DNA from: Thiopseudomonas sp.
GTDB lineage: Bacteria > Pseudomonadota > Gammaproteobacteria > Pseudomonadales > Pseudomonadaceae
DNA: 64,000 nucleotides
Assembly: GCA_023228985.1 (NCBI GenBank)
Contig: JALOAC010000001.1
Location: 62,001 to 126,000 of the forward strand
Reading direction: 5' to 3'
The position numbers were made by a program, and so were the translations under genes. Positions within the stretch are counted from its first letter, which is position 1. Every line of letters starts with the position of its first letter. The notes below the pieces were generated by a model, which did not search any database, was not told where the DNA came from, and saw nothing but the letters and a program-made list of their open reading frames with translations. Below, piece after piece: positions 55,201 to 62,400 of this stretch.

Positions 55201-56284
55201 TGAGTGGCTGCTGTAGCGTTATTAACTCATCTAGGTTAGCTCGATCACTACGGACAAAAAGATCCAGTTGATCCTTAATACGCACTAACTCTTCGCATAA
55301 AGCTGTAACCACAGAACGCATGGCTCCGCGGTCAGGGCCGGCCATGCGTGCGCGCTCTTCATCCAGCAAAAGCTCGCTCGGTAAAGCTTCGGTTAGTCGG
55401 TATAGCTCGTGCAACTCCTGTAGATGCGTTGAGTTGGGATTGGTTTTGGCTACATAGAATAATAGGTTTTTAAGTAAGTCCACTGGTGGTAGCTGGTTAA
55501 GACCAGCGGCTTGCTCGCGCACCAATTTACGTAACTCAGCATCTAACTGGCGTAATAATGTACGCACGGAAGCACTGAGTTCTAAACTTTTATTCGCCAG
55601 CCCCTCAATCAAACCTAGCGCAACTTGCCACAAAGGTTGCAGGGGAGCGTTTTGGCTTAGTTTTTCTAAACCTGAAAAGACTCTGGCCATATTAGCTAGA
55701 TTTCTTTCCACATCCTGATTGCGCAACAAGCCAACCAGCGACACCTGCTGTAGCTGTCTTAGTTTGCGCAGTAATGCAGGCAAATCCTGCGCATCAAGCT
55801 GGTCCAGATTTGCCTGCGTTAAAGGCTGTCTTTCTGGCAACTGAGCAGGATTAAATAAACTGGTTTCTGATAAAAGTTTTTCATCACGCGCAGCACGCAA
55901 ATCGTTGAGCAATGGCAAAATCACCATCGGCAGATCGCGGCGGGCCGTCTGTATTCGTTCTAAATAAAGCGGTAACTGCAGGATTGCCTGCATCATTACT
56001 TCAAGAGCTTCGTTTAGATTAGGTACGTTATTATCCAATAACGCTTGCGAAAGTTTCTCCATTTCTTCGGCCAATAAAGCGGCACCGAAAAATTCCACCA
56101 TCTGCAATGTACCGTGCACTTGGTGTATATAGGTCAAGCAAAAACTCAGGCGCGAACTATCTTCTGGATTTTCTACATAGTCTTCCAAAGCTTGACGCGC
56201 TTGCTTTAAAGTTTCTGCTATTTCGCCTTTAACCCATTCCAGGGCGACATAGTCGTGCCGTTCACCCATACCTACTCCACTCAT
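49256..56284 (-). CDS. chpA: ChpA, giant hybrid chemosensory kinase
   Basis: The 2342-residue CheA-type kinase drives the Pil-Chp pathway. By my count, His-containing transfer modules are at H54 (HQVHGTLQM), H750, H953, H1270 and H1462 (HTLKGS/GGARM). Aligned modules carry Asn481 (NQVRGGLIM), Thr1095 (LTELQNAAQM) and Thr1613 (LTSLKSGAQL) instead of His. Next come a dimerisation region (about 1735-1870), HATPase (N1926 in LRNAIGHG; SDDGTG; GRGVGMDVV), a CheW domain (about 2055-2200) and a C-terminal receiver with Asp2274 (LLDIEMPRMDG). Acidic linkers join the modules. Confidence 0.97.
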   Translation of the reverse strand: MSGVGMGERHDYVALEWVKGEIAETLKQARQALEDYVENPEDSSRLSFCLTYIHQVHGTLQMVEFFGAALLAEEMEKLSQALLDNNVPNLNEALEVMMQAILQLPLYLERIQTARRDLPMVILPLLNDLRAARDEKLLSETSLFNPAQLPERQPLTQANLDQLDAQDLPALLRKLRQLQQVSLVGLLRNQDVERNLANMARVFSGLEKLSQNAPLQPLWQVALGLIEGLANKSLELSASVRTLLRQLDAELRKLVREQAAGLNQLPPVDLLKNLLFYVAKTNPNSTHLQELHELYRLTEALPSELLLDEERARMAGPDRGAMRSVVTALCEELVRIKDQLDLFVRSDRANLDELITLQQPLKQIADTLAVLGFAQPRKVILDQIEILQNVAQGVRTIDDGTLMDIAGALLYLEATLTGMVGNPEDNTGEQALIPTTDVSQIHRVVFKEARTGLEQAKDGIIAFIASQWKHEHLQSVPDVLNQVRGGLIMIPLQRAADLVDSCRRYVQNELIERQQIPNWQDLDTLADAITSVEYYLERLYEDHESEGESILDVAEESLASLGYKPIERAQTAELDIDETDEDIDLAELVQANAELSVEALEPELDDVLGEIEFTADLSSTEQQDVAEPEVESVVETKPKEVALADLMDLPEVELPQAAAPQLKSSEVAEELSIKQILATPSSALNPPSTQEVPLTLLPPPVDEEAPDEELLEIFVEEAEEVQETIATYYPQWCAELQDKHALSELRRSFHTLKGSGRMVRALVLGELAWSVENLLNRIIENTVESTPAAVKVVAEVIKLLPSLVEEFAQQQQRQRDDVDRLANIAHALARKLPHPDFLEQEEAQEFTADQQDVADRVTEDLEQHLAEFDLEENEYHAPLEDAEPAEDAEDSLKEVCLSESAAAALEKAGLEPALIDIFINEALNHLKVLVDFNKDCEKRVPRPVSDELQRSLHTLKGSAHMSGVEPVAAVVTPLEKLVKEYRAHLLTIDSTEAELLKEAEQLMRIGVQQLDSTPMQPIPGTDELIAKLHELLRDRLDIVSVSQDETAGIKSDPLLITQVMAEDLELLLSMDERINQWRTGALEFEVPVELFEELTELQNAAQMAEISAVTELCDAFLRVYIALDNGQIHTNDELYSCLEQGHLALVDRLDEVAATVKVHAQPEIIQSLMLLLEQQLESDDSLLVADLEPIADAVETAQTEPQEPIAESEPAPIAEPTAASVEYSEFDEEMAEIFLEEAMDLLESANKALEKWLQDTGNSTIMAALMRDLHTLKGGARMAEIKPIGDLAHELEFVYEGLLEGRLAINDDIAKLLHLAHDELAVQLEALQEQLPLQMPLAVIESLKNLRNGIGLESSKPSAEDELDAEAEKPLDDAARDLDAALDLEPDLDYDPQPQVQEQTPADAVLSSTGQDAVDFERDPELVEIFLEEGFEIIESVTASMQKWLENPENLVEVEALQRDLHTLKGGARMAEISEIGDLAHELEFLYEDFNEGKLKTNDNIIALLHRCHDRLANMLEDVRDNKPLSAGQLLIEQIRLLRENPDADLQSLSSTSAEKSTVTPASSETVDADLLEVFVVDAKEHLQQLTASIEKVATADPAERMSAIAQSLAVLTSLKSGAQLAQLPEVGQHCSQLEHSLSRCDENQSSIAEAQQGVQHLTEEITRLDALLTRLAPQKKLPVKPEKIQLMQQTIAAISAEEQQYVDDVIAKALPFVRKAQQDAEQLATQRTTQEQVRVPAELLEQLVNLAGETSIFRARVEQQVSDFAFTLSDMEATLDRVRDQLRRLDTETQAQIISRHQDEAGQEGYEDFDPLEMDQYSHLQQLSRSLFESASDLLDLKETLVSKTRDAETLLLQQSRVNTELQEGLMRTRMVPFERMLPRLRRIVRQVADELGKQVELKVANAEGEMDRSVLERMVAPLEHMLRNAIGHGIETAEVRAAAGKPAKGTIRLELSREGADILLVMSDDGTGINLAAVRKKAIERGLMTADSSLTDQEVMQFILKSGFSTAAKITQVSGRGVGMDVVASEIKQIGGSISIESATGLGTRFVIRLPFTVSVNRALMVLTGDDLYAVPLNVIEGIVRVSPYELEALYEQARTDGVPPQYEYAGQNYELRYIGELLVNGQQPKLVGQALPLPVILVRSEDHAIAVQVDALAGSREIVVKSLGPQFSSVYGISGATILGDGRVVVIVDLMATIRNLYARSSASLMLDAQNAEEKLRQKQLLVMIVDDSVTVRKVTSRLLERHGMAVMTAKDGMDAITQLQDRKPDVMLLDIEMPRMDGFEVATLVRHDQQFKDLPIIMITSRTGEKHRERAVAIGVNEYLGKPYQEAELLQKIEELTT

Positions 56285-56292
56285 AATCGCAA

Positions 56293-57156
56293 CTACCCTT
56301 TACGGGTAAAGGCCAAAACTTTTTCGTTATCAACAGGCTGCAAATCTGTATGCTCCCAGCCTGTTACCTCGCCCAACCCAACAACCAGCACACCGCCGGG
56401 AGCCAACTTTGCAGCCAAATGATTAAGAATTTCACGGCGCTGCCAACGGCGAAAGTAAATCAACAAGTTTTGACAAAAAATGACATCCATGCTCGAAATA
56501 GGCGCATTAGCAAGCTCTAATACATTAAGCCGTGCAAAACATACCCGTTGCATAAGGTTCTTTTTAACTTGGAAAAAGCCTGGTTGCTCTTCTACAAAAT
56601 AATGTTCGATGAGTTCCTTTGATAACGGCTCTAAACGCCGTGCGGAGTAGCAAGCAGCGCGGGCTTTCTTCAGTGCGCTATGACTAATATCTGTGGCCGT
56701 AACCGCAAAACCTTGGCCGCTGCCTTGTTCTCGTAAAACCTGTGCAACTGTTATTGCTAAAGACCAAGGCTCTTCACCTGTAGCGCAACCAACACTCCAA
56801 ATAGACAGAGGTTTTTTATGATTATTATCTGCAATGCGTTTACGCAGAAAATCCGCAACAAAATCATAAGACGCCTGATGTCTAAAAAAATGTGTTTCCT
56901 GAACCGTTAATTTATCCAGCAGGTTTGTCCACTCCACTGCAGCGCTTGGGCCATCCAGTACTTGCTGGTAATAATCAGCATAATCAGTTACACCCAGCTC
57001 GCGCATACGTGCCGTTAAATTAACCTGAAGAAATGATCGTCTCTGTTCGGTCAAAACCATACCCGAACGCGTCTCCAGCAATTGACACCAATCACTGAAC
57101 TCTGACGTCGACATTTCTGCCACAGGTTTTAAGATCCACGCATTACCCGCTTGCAT
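56293..57156 (-). CDS. pilK: PilK, CheR-type methyltransferase
   Basis: Methylates glutamates on the receptor PilJ with SAM. The protein has an all-helical N-domain (MRELGVTDYADYYQQVL) and a SAM-binding domain with WSVGCATGEEPWSLAI, TATDISHSALKKA and DVIFCQNLLIYF. I use ATG 57156 (MQAGNAWILKPVAEMSTSEF, 287 residues), which resembles the P. aeruginosa N-terminus; a TTG at 57180 or ATG further in (MSTSEF) are alternatives. It lies between pilJ and chpA. Confidence 0.94.
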   Translation of the reverse strand: MQAGNAWILKPVAEMSTSEFSDWCQLLETRSGMVLTEQRRSFLQVNLTARMRELGVTDYADYYQQVLDGPSAAVEWTNLLDKLTVQETHFFRHQASYDFVADFLRKRIADNNHKKPLSIWSVGCATGEEPWSLAITVAQVLREQGSGQGFAVTATDISHSALKKARAACYSARRLEPLSKELIEHYFVEEQPGFFQVKKNLMQRVCFARLNVLELANAPISSMDVIFCQNLLIYFRRWQRREILNHLAAKLAPGGVLVVGLGEVTGWEHTDLQPVDNEKVLAFTRKG

Positions 57157-57218
57157 ACCTTTTCTTCTATGGTTAGCCAATTAAAGTTGGCAGCTTTAAA
57201 GGCTGCCACTCATATTCC

Positions 57219-59270
57219 TTAGGCTTCGTCTTCTTGTTGGCCCGGCAATGTAAAGCCAGATACTGATTCACGCATATCGTTAGCCAGCTTGGCCAAGTTA
57301 CCAATACTGCGCGCAGTAGCTGTAGTACCTGATGAAGTTTGTGAAGTGATTTCTTGAATTACGTTCATCGTGTTGGAAACGTGGGCCGCAGAAGAGGCTT
57401 GCTGACGTGCGGCGTTAGAAATGTTCTGGATTAGATTGGCCAAGGCTTTGGATACGTTTTCAATTTCTTCAAGAGAAACACCCGCATCCTGCGCAAGACG
57501 CGCACCACGTACAACCTCAGTGGTGGTTTGCTCCATTGAGATAACGGCTTCGTTAGTGTCCGTCTGAATGGTTCGTACTAGAGCCTCAATTTGCTTGGTC
57601 GCGGCGGATGAACGCTCAGCCAGCCGCTGTACTTCGTCAGCAACTACCGCAAAGCCTCGACCGGCATCACCGGCCATGGCCGCCTGAATCGCCGCGTTCA
57701 ATGCAAGAATGTTGGTTTGGTCAGCAATGTCGTTAATCAAACTAACGATGTCACCAATCTCCTGCGAAGACTCACCGAGGCGCTTAATACGCTTAGAGGT
57801 GTCTTGAATCTGTTCGCGAATGCTATCCATCCCGGTGATGGTGTTGTGCACCACCTCGTTACCTTTGTTAGCGATAGATACGGCTCGCTCAGCAACCGCA
57901 GCCGACTCAGCGGCGTTGCCAGATACCTGGTCAATAGAAACCGCCATCTCGTTAATCGCAGCAGAGGCGCCAGCAATTTCTTGCGCTTGGTGCTCAGAAG
58001 CTTCCGCCAAATTCATCGCTGTCGCCTGTGTTTCTTGCGCAGCTCCTGCCACTTGCAATGCAGTCTGGTTAATGGTTCCGACTAATTCACGCAACTGGTC
58101 AATGGTAAAGTTGATGGAGTCAGCGATAGCACCGGTAAAGTCCTCACTCACTGTAGCTTCTGTGGTCAGGTCACCATCAGCAAGGTCAGCAATCTCATCA
58201 AGTAGACGTAAAATTGCCATTTGGTTACGCTCGTTCTTCTCCGCTGTATCTTTAAGGTTCGCGCGCGTTTCACGCATGCTCACAAAGCCAAGCATAACGA
58301 TACAGGTAATAACAATTGCACCTAGGAAATAGCCAAGTAGGGCGTTAAGCACTCGACCGCCGGCACGCTCTTCAAATGCTGATGCTAGTGCCGAAGTCTT
58401 ATCCAGCAGGGTTTGCGAGATAATGAAAATACCATTGGACGCTTCGCGCACCTTAAACAGTTCTGGCGAGGTTTCCAAAATATCGTCAACCGAGTCCGCA
58501 ACGAAGACAAAAAGCTCAGTAATTTCTTCCAAGCGCTCCATTGCTTCACGGTTAGTTACGCGGGTAATTTCCATCGCCGCACTGCCTTCTTTCATGGCAG
58601 TCAATACGCGTCCAAATTGATTAGCGTCACGGGCAAACATGTCGGCAGCTAATACTGAGTCTTGGTCACCTATCAATACTTTGTTGGCCGAACCAATGAT
58701 TCGCTCCGCCAAGAGTGACTGGCGCTGTGCCACAGCAATCTGGTTGGCCGGTGCACCACTACTTAGCAGAATATCTACGACTTCTTCGTACTCAACCTGT
58801 AGCTGTGGAATAGTCTCGGCCAAGGTGGAGGCAACTGAGTAAAGTGAGAGCACCGTTGGCTCACCATTAAGAATTACTGCAGTGTGTTGGCGTAAAGCAC
58901 TCCAGTCTTTAGATACTGCATCCATTTCCGGATCAACATCTTCTGGTGCTGGTGGCAAGCCTGTTGCAGAATCGCCATTATCCAAATACTTCCAACGTCT
59001 TTCAAAATCGTCGCGCGCGTCTTTAAGCTGAGCATAAGCATCTGTTTTACCAGCAGATGCTTCGGTTGCGTTCTTAGCAATTCTCTGCGATAACACACGC
59101 AACTCACCCGCATGACTGATGTATTCTTTGTCATAGCTGGTTTGTGTATTCAGGTACACAATATTGATAAAAATAACAACGATCGCGAGGACCAATGTTA
59201 CGAATAGTCCAGTTCTGAGCGCACTACCGCGCACATCAGAGGTCAATTTGTCTGCGCTTAGTTTTTTCAT
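57219..59270 (-). CDS. pilJ: PilJ, Pil-Chp chemoreceptor
   Basis: The 683-residue methyl-accepting protein (start MKKLSADKLTSDV at 59270) has helices near 21-41 and 308-330, a periplasmic sensor region with two PilJ modules (SHAGELRVLSQRIAKNATEA; QRQSLLAERIIGSANKVL), a HAMP-type linker and a cytoplasmic signalling tip (TNILALNAAIQAAMAGDAGR, GFAVVADEVQRLAERS). It senses pilus-related surface cues and, with PilI and ChpA, controls PilG phosphorylation and cAMP in P. aeruginosa. Confidence 0.96.
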   Translation of the reverse strand: MKKLSADKLTSDVRGSALRTGLFVTLVLAIVVIFINIVYLNTQTSYDKEYISHAGELRVLSQRIAKNATEASAGKTDAYAQLKDARDDFERRWKYLDNGDSATGLPPAPEDVDPEMDAVSKDWSALRQHTAVILNGEPTVLSLYSVASTLAETIPQLQVEYEEVVDILLSSGAPANQIAVAQRQSLLAERIIGSANKVLIGDQDSVLAADMFARDANQFGRVLTAMKEGSAAMEITRVTNREAMERLEEITELFVFVADSVDDILETSPELFKVREASNGIFIISQTLLDKTSALASAFEERAGGRVLNALLGYFLGAIVITCIVMLGFVSMRETRANLKDTAEKNERNQMAILRLLDEIADLADGDLTTEATVSEDFTGAIADSINFTIDQLRELVGTINQTALQVAGAAQETQATAMNLAEASEHQAQEIAGASAAINEMAVSIDQVSGNAAESAAVAERAVSIANKGNEVVHNTITGMDSIREQIQDTSKRIKRLGESSQEIGDIVSLINDIADQTNILALNAAIQAAMAGDAGRGFAVVADEVQRLAERSSAATKQIEALVRTIQTDTNEAVISMEQTTTEVVRGARLAQDAGVSLEEIENVSKALANLIQNISNAARQQASSAAHVSNTMNVIQEITSQTSSGTTATARSIGNLAKLANDMRESVSGFTLPGQQEDEA

Positions 59271-59366
59271 TATATGGCCCCCATCCGGACCCACCTATAC
59301 ATTGAAGTTATTACACCTTTGCTAAACCAGTTAAAAACTAATTTTTGCAAATCTCTATACTTATGG

Positions 59367-59900
59367 TTAAGCAACCACGTCCAAAAACCCGCTACTTTTA
59401 GCTAAAGCATAAGGACTAAATACCATCCACGTTTGTTCACGATGAAACACACCATGCGCATAAGCCTGCAAGTGACTGTTTACATCGATTAGTTGCTCAT
59501 TAAAGCTGTCAAGCGCGAAATGCTGCATCCCTAAAACCGCATCAACAATGAGACCAGCAAAAACCTCTTGGTGCTCAACAACTAAAATCCGGCGCTCTTT
59601 GTGATTAGCGGAGGGCTCGGACTGTAAGAATTCACTAAGATCTACAACTGGCAGCAAACGACCACGCACATTAGCAACACCTTTAATCCAGCTTTTTACT
59701 CCTGGCAACAAGGTATAACGAGGCTCATGCAAAACCTCTGCTACCTCATTCATAGGCGCTACAAAATGCTGTTCACCGATACGGAAACCAATACCACGCC
59801 AGCTTTCAATTTTCTCTTCTTGAGAGGGTAAGCCAGCTGCCATTGTCCGACAGCTCTTTTCAATCGCCACTAACATCTCATAGGGTGATTGTTTGCTCAT
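59367..59900 (-). CDS. pilI: PilI, CheW-like adaptor
   Basis: The 177-residue adaptor couples PilJ to ChpA. Its CheW core includes IGFRIGEQHFVAPMNEVAEV, VANVRGRLLPVVDLSEFL and VEHQEVFAGLIVDAVLGM. I chose ATG 59900 (MSKQSPYEMLVAIEKSCR) with AAGGAT just upstream; a longer frame to 59921 would extend into the pilH stop. It lies between pilH and pilJ. Confidence 0.94.
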   Translation of the reverse strand: MSKQSPYEMLVAIEKSCRTMAAGLPSQEEKIESWRGIGFRIGEQHFVAPMNEVAEVLHEPRYTLLPGVKSWIKGVANVRGRLLPVVDLSEFLQSEPSANHKERRILVVEHQEVFAGLIVDAVLGMQHFALDSFNEQLIDVNSHLQAYAHGVFHREQTWMVFSPYALAKSSGFLDVVA

Positions 59901-59920
59901 ATCCTTTTCCGTAAGCCCCA

Positions 59921-60286
59921 TTAGCCGGCAAGTACTGAATTTAGCGTTTTAACTAATAACGCCTCTTCAACGGGCTTAGTCAGGTAATCACGCGCACCTT
60001 GGCGTTTTCCCCAAACACGGTCAGTTTCTTGATCTTTGGTGGTAACGATAATTACTGGAATGTGGGCTGTTTCAGGATCTTTACTTAACTGCCTTGTTGC
60101 CTGAAATCCATTTAAGCCTGGCATAACTATGTCCATCAGTACCGCATCAGGTTTTTCTTGGCGTGCTAAAGCGACACCATCTTGGCCGTTTTCTGCTTTA
60201 TAAACTTGGTGGCCATTTTTTTCTAGCATTGCCGCAAGTTTGTAAATCTCGGTTGGAGAGTCGTCGACAATTAATATACGAGCCAT
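59921..60286 (-). CDS. pilH: PilH, CheY-like response regulator
   Basis: The 121-residue single-domain receiver has the acidic pair VDDS at residues 7-10, phosphoacceptor Asp52 (VLMDIVMPGLNG), VTTKDQ and the conserved Lys in DYLTKPVEE. In P. aeruginosa PilH is associated with pilus retraction and acts as a phosphate sink opposing PilG. It lies 42 bp downstream of pilG. Confidence 0.95.
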   Translation of the reverse strand: MARILIVDDSPTEIYKLAAMLEKNGHQVYKAENGQDGVALARQEKPDAVLMDIVMPGLNGFQATRQLSKDPETAHIPVIIVTTKDQETDRVWGKRQGARDYLTKPVEEALLVKTLNSVLAG

Positions 60287-60328
60287 ATCTTCCTCTTCTC
60301 TAGTGTCAGGAACAGCTATTGTTCTAAA

Positions 60329-60730
60329 TTATGCTTCTACGGGTATGAAAGCTGGCACATGCACTTTAATAGCACCTATGAGTTCTTCCTTGCTAAAGGG
60401 CTTGGTTAAATATTGGTCAGAACCAACTATACGTCCCTTAGCTTTGTCAAAGAGTCCATCTTTGGATGAAAGCATTATTACAGGTGTTGACCTAAATGCA
60501 GCGTTATTCTTAATCAGTGCACATGTCTGGTACCCGTCCAGGCGCGGCATCATAATATCAACAAAAATAATATCTGGGTGTGTATCTGCAATTTTTGCTA
60601 AAGCATCGAAGCCATCAACAGCTGTGATCACATCACAGCCTACTTTTTTCAGCAAAGTTTCTGCAGTGCGACGAATCGTCTTTGAGTCGTCGATAACCAT
60701 AACCTTTAAGCTCACTGAGTTTTGTTCCAT
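60329..60730 (-). CDS. pilG: PilG, CheY-like response regulator
   Basis: The 133-residue receiver has MVIDDSKTIRR, phosphoacceptor Asp58 (IIFVDIMMPRLDGYQ), LSSKDGLFDKAKG and YLTKPFSKEEL. PilG promotes pilus extension and activates adenylate cyclase CyaB in P. aeruginosa. It is the first gene of the Pil-Chp operon; the promoter should lie in the 252-bp gap shared with divergent gshB. Confidence 0.95.
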   Translation of the reverse strand: MEQNSVSLKVMVIDDSKTIRRTAETLLKKVGCDVITAVDGFDALAKIADTHPDIIFVDIMMPRLDGYQTCALIKNNAAFRSTPVIMLSSKDGLFDKAKGRIVGSDQYLTKPFSKEELIGAIKVHVPAFIPVEA

Positions 60731-60982
60731 CTTCGCCCTACCATTATTGGTGCGTCGTTACTGTGAACGATTGCTGCACTGTTATTTCACAAGCAGTCCA
60801 TGACATACTTGTCAAAACAGCTCCTTTTTAACACACATTTTTACTGCGTTCCATAAACCTTAGATAAACAAAGCTTTTTATTGACCTATGCCTCGCTCTT
60901 GCTGAGCCGCTAAGTCTGCTATTGTTAAACTCGTTTAATTCAGCGCATCATAATACATAGTTTATTTTTCGGAGTAACACTT

Positions 60983-61936
60983 ATGGCTATTCGCCTCGGC
61001 ATTGTCATGGATCCCATCGAGCAAATTTCATTCGAGAAAGACAGTTCTCTAGCAATGCTGCTTGCAGCTCAAGCTCGCGGCTGGGAACTCTATTACATGG
61101 AACAAAAAGATCTGTATCAATCCATGGGGCAAGCAAAGGCCCGTATGCGACCCATGCGTGTATATCATAATCCCGAACATTGGTTCGAGTTAGACGCTGA
61201 AATTGATACCCCCTTAGCATTTCTTAACGTCATTTTGATGCGTAAAGATCCACCCTTTGATAATGAGTTTGTTTACAGCACTTACTTACTTGAGCAGGCT
61301 GAAAGCCTAGGAACACTAATTGTTAACCGTCCACACAGTCTGCGTGACTGTAACGAAAAGTACTTTGCTACCTTATTTACCCAGTGCACACCACCTACTG
61401 TCGTTACTCGACGCAGCGACATTCTGCAGGACTTTGCCAAAGAGCACCGTGACATCATTCTCAAACCGCTCGATGGCATGGGCGGCTCTTCCATTTTCCG
61501 CCACCGCGAAGGTGACCCCAACCTATCAGTCATCTTAGAAACATTGACCGCACACGGCAGTCAACAAATTATGGCACAGCGTTATATCCCTGAAATCAAG
61601 GATGGCGACAAGCGTATTCTTATGATTGACGGCGAACCCGTGCCTTATTGTTTGGCGCGCATCCCCGCGCATGGCGAAACCCGCGGCAATCTTGCTGCTG
61701 GCGGACGTGGTGAAGCCAGACCTCTTACCGAAAAAGATCGCTGGATAGCTGCACAGGTAGGGCCTGAGCTACGTAAGCGCGGCTTGTTTTTTGTTGGCTT
61801 GGATGTGATCGGTGATTATCTGACTGAAGTGAATGTCACTAGCCCGACCTGTATTCGCGAAATCGATGCTGCTTACGACACCAATATTGGTGATCAGCTT
61901 ATGCAGTTTATTGCTGACAAGCTAAGGAGCCTCTGA
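60983..61936 (+). CDS. gshB: Glutathione synthetase
   Basis: Second step of glutathione synthesis, adding glycine to gamma-glutamylcysteine. The 317-residue ATP-grasp enzyme has MAIRLGIVMDPIEQISFEKD, KPLDGMGGSSIFR, MAQRYIPEIKDGDKRI and TEVNVTSPTCIREI. The last residues RSL and the stop TGA come from the MITE: without it the frame would end KL-KQR-stop, the same total length. The catalytic core is untouched. It diverges from pilG, as in P. aeruginosa. GGAG precedes the ATG. Confidence 0.96.
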   Translation: MAIRLGIVMDPIEQISFEKDSSLAMLLAAQARGWELYYMEQKDLYQSMGQAKARMRPMRVYHNPEHWFELDAEIDTPLAFLNVILMRKDPPFDNEFVYSTYLLEQAESLGTLIVNRPHSLRDCNEKYFATLFTQCTPPTVVTRRSDILQDFAKEHRDIILKPLDGMGGSSIFRHREGDPNLSVILETLTAHGSQQIMAQRYIPEIKDGDKRILMIDGEPVPYCLARIPAHGETRGNLAAGGRGEARPLTEKDRWIAAQVGPELRKRGLFFVGLDVIGDYLTEVNVTSPTCIREIDAAYDTNIGDQLMQFIADKLRSL

Positions 61937-62178
61937 ATAACGTTACCGAGAACGCTAACACAAGGCGCAACGACCAACGGGAGTAACAGCCAAAGGCTGG
62001 CCCGAAGGGCGAGCGCTAGCGAGTCAAAACGTGCGAAAAAGCGCAGTTTACACCTAGTAAATGAGCATTTTATTCGCTTCGCTCCCCCTTCGGGCCGTGC
62101 TAAAGCACGTTCAATCTAAAGATTGTGAGTACGTTTTTAACGCGGTGGTAGCTACGCAGGTAGTTATTCAGAGGCTTC
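61926..62178. mobile_element. IS5-type MITE, copy 2
   Basis: A 253-bp element in the same orientation as copy 1, differing by four substitutions and one extra C in a C-run. Target duplications are CTAA at 61922-61925 and 62179-62182; termini are GGAGCCTCTGAATAAC and GTTATTCAGAGGCTTC. Its first 11 bp form the end of the gshB frame, including the stop. No transposase is present. Confidence 0.85.
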
Positions 62179-62225
62179 CTAAAGCAGCGTTAAACCTTTC
62201 ATACCTTAAAGGTAGCGCAGCAATT

Positions 62226-62270
62226 AGAGGTGCATAATAGGTCGTTACATCTATCGACGACCGCACCTCT
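62226..62270 (+). repeat. Two-part hairpin between gshB and the TonB gene
   Basis: AGAGGTGC (62226-62233) pairs with GCACCTCT (62263-62270) and an inner GTCGT pairs with ACGAC. No T-run follows. It may be the original 3' structure of gshB, now separated from the stop by the MITE, or a leader element of the next gene. Confidence 0.45.
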
Positions 62271-62400
62271 GTATCTGGATGCGAACCATGCAGCATTGTC
62301 ACTGCAAGCAAATAGATATTTTTTCAGTTTCTAGGCAAACTTAGCCCATTCGCGATCAACGTATTAGCATTACATACTTCTTTAGGTGTTTCTAAAATCA

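Noticed and set aside
50121..55271. Several open frames opposite chpA
   Set aside because: Antisense shadows of a long coding gene, Ser/Cys-rich translations with no family features.
47472..62182. Composite transposon carrying the Pil-Chp genes
   Set aside because: Each element has its own target duplication, no transposase is present, and gene order inside matches the ancestral Pseudomonas cluster, so the block was probably not carried in.
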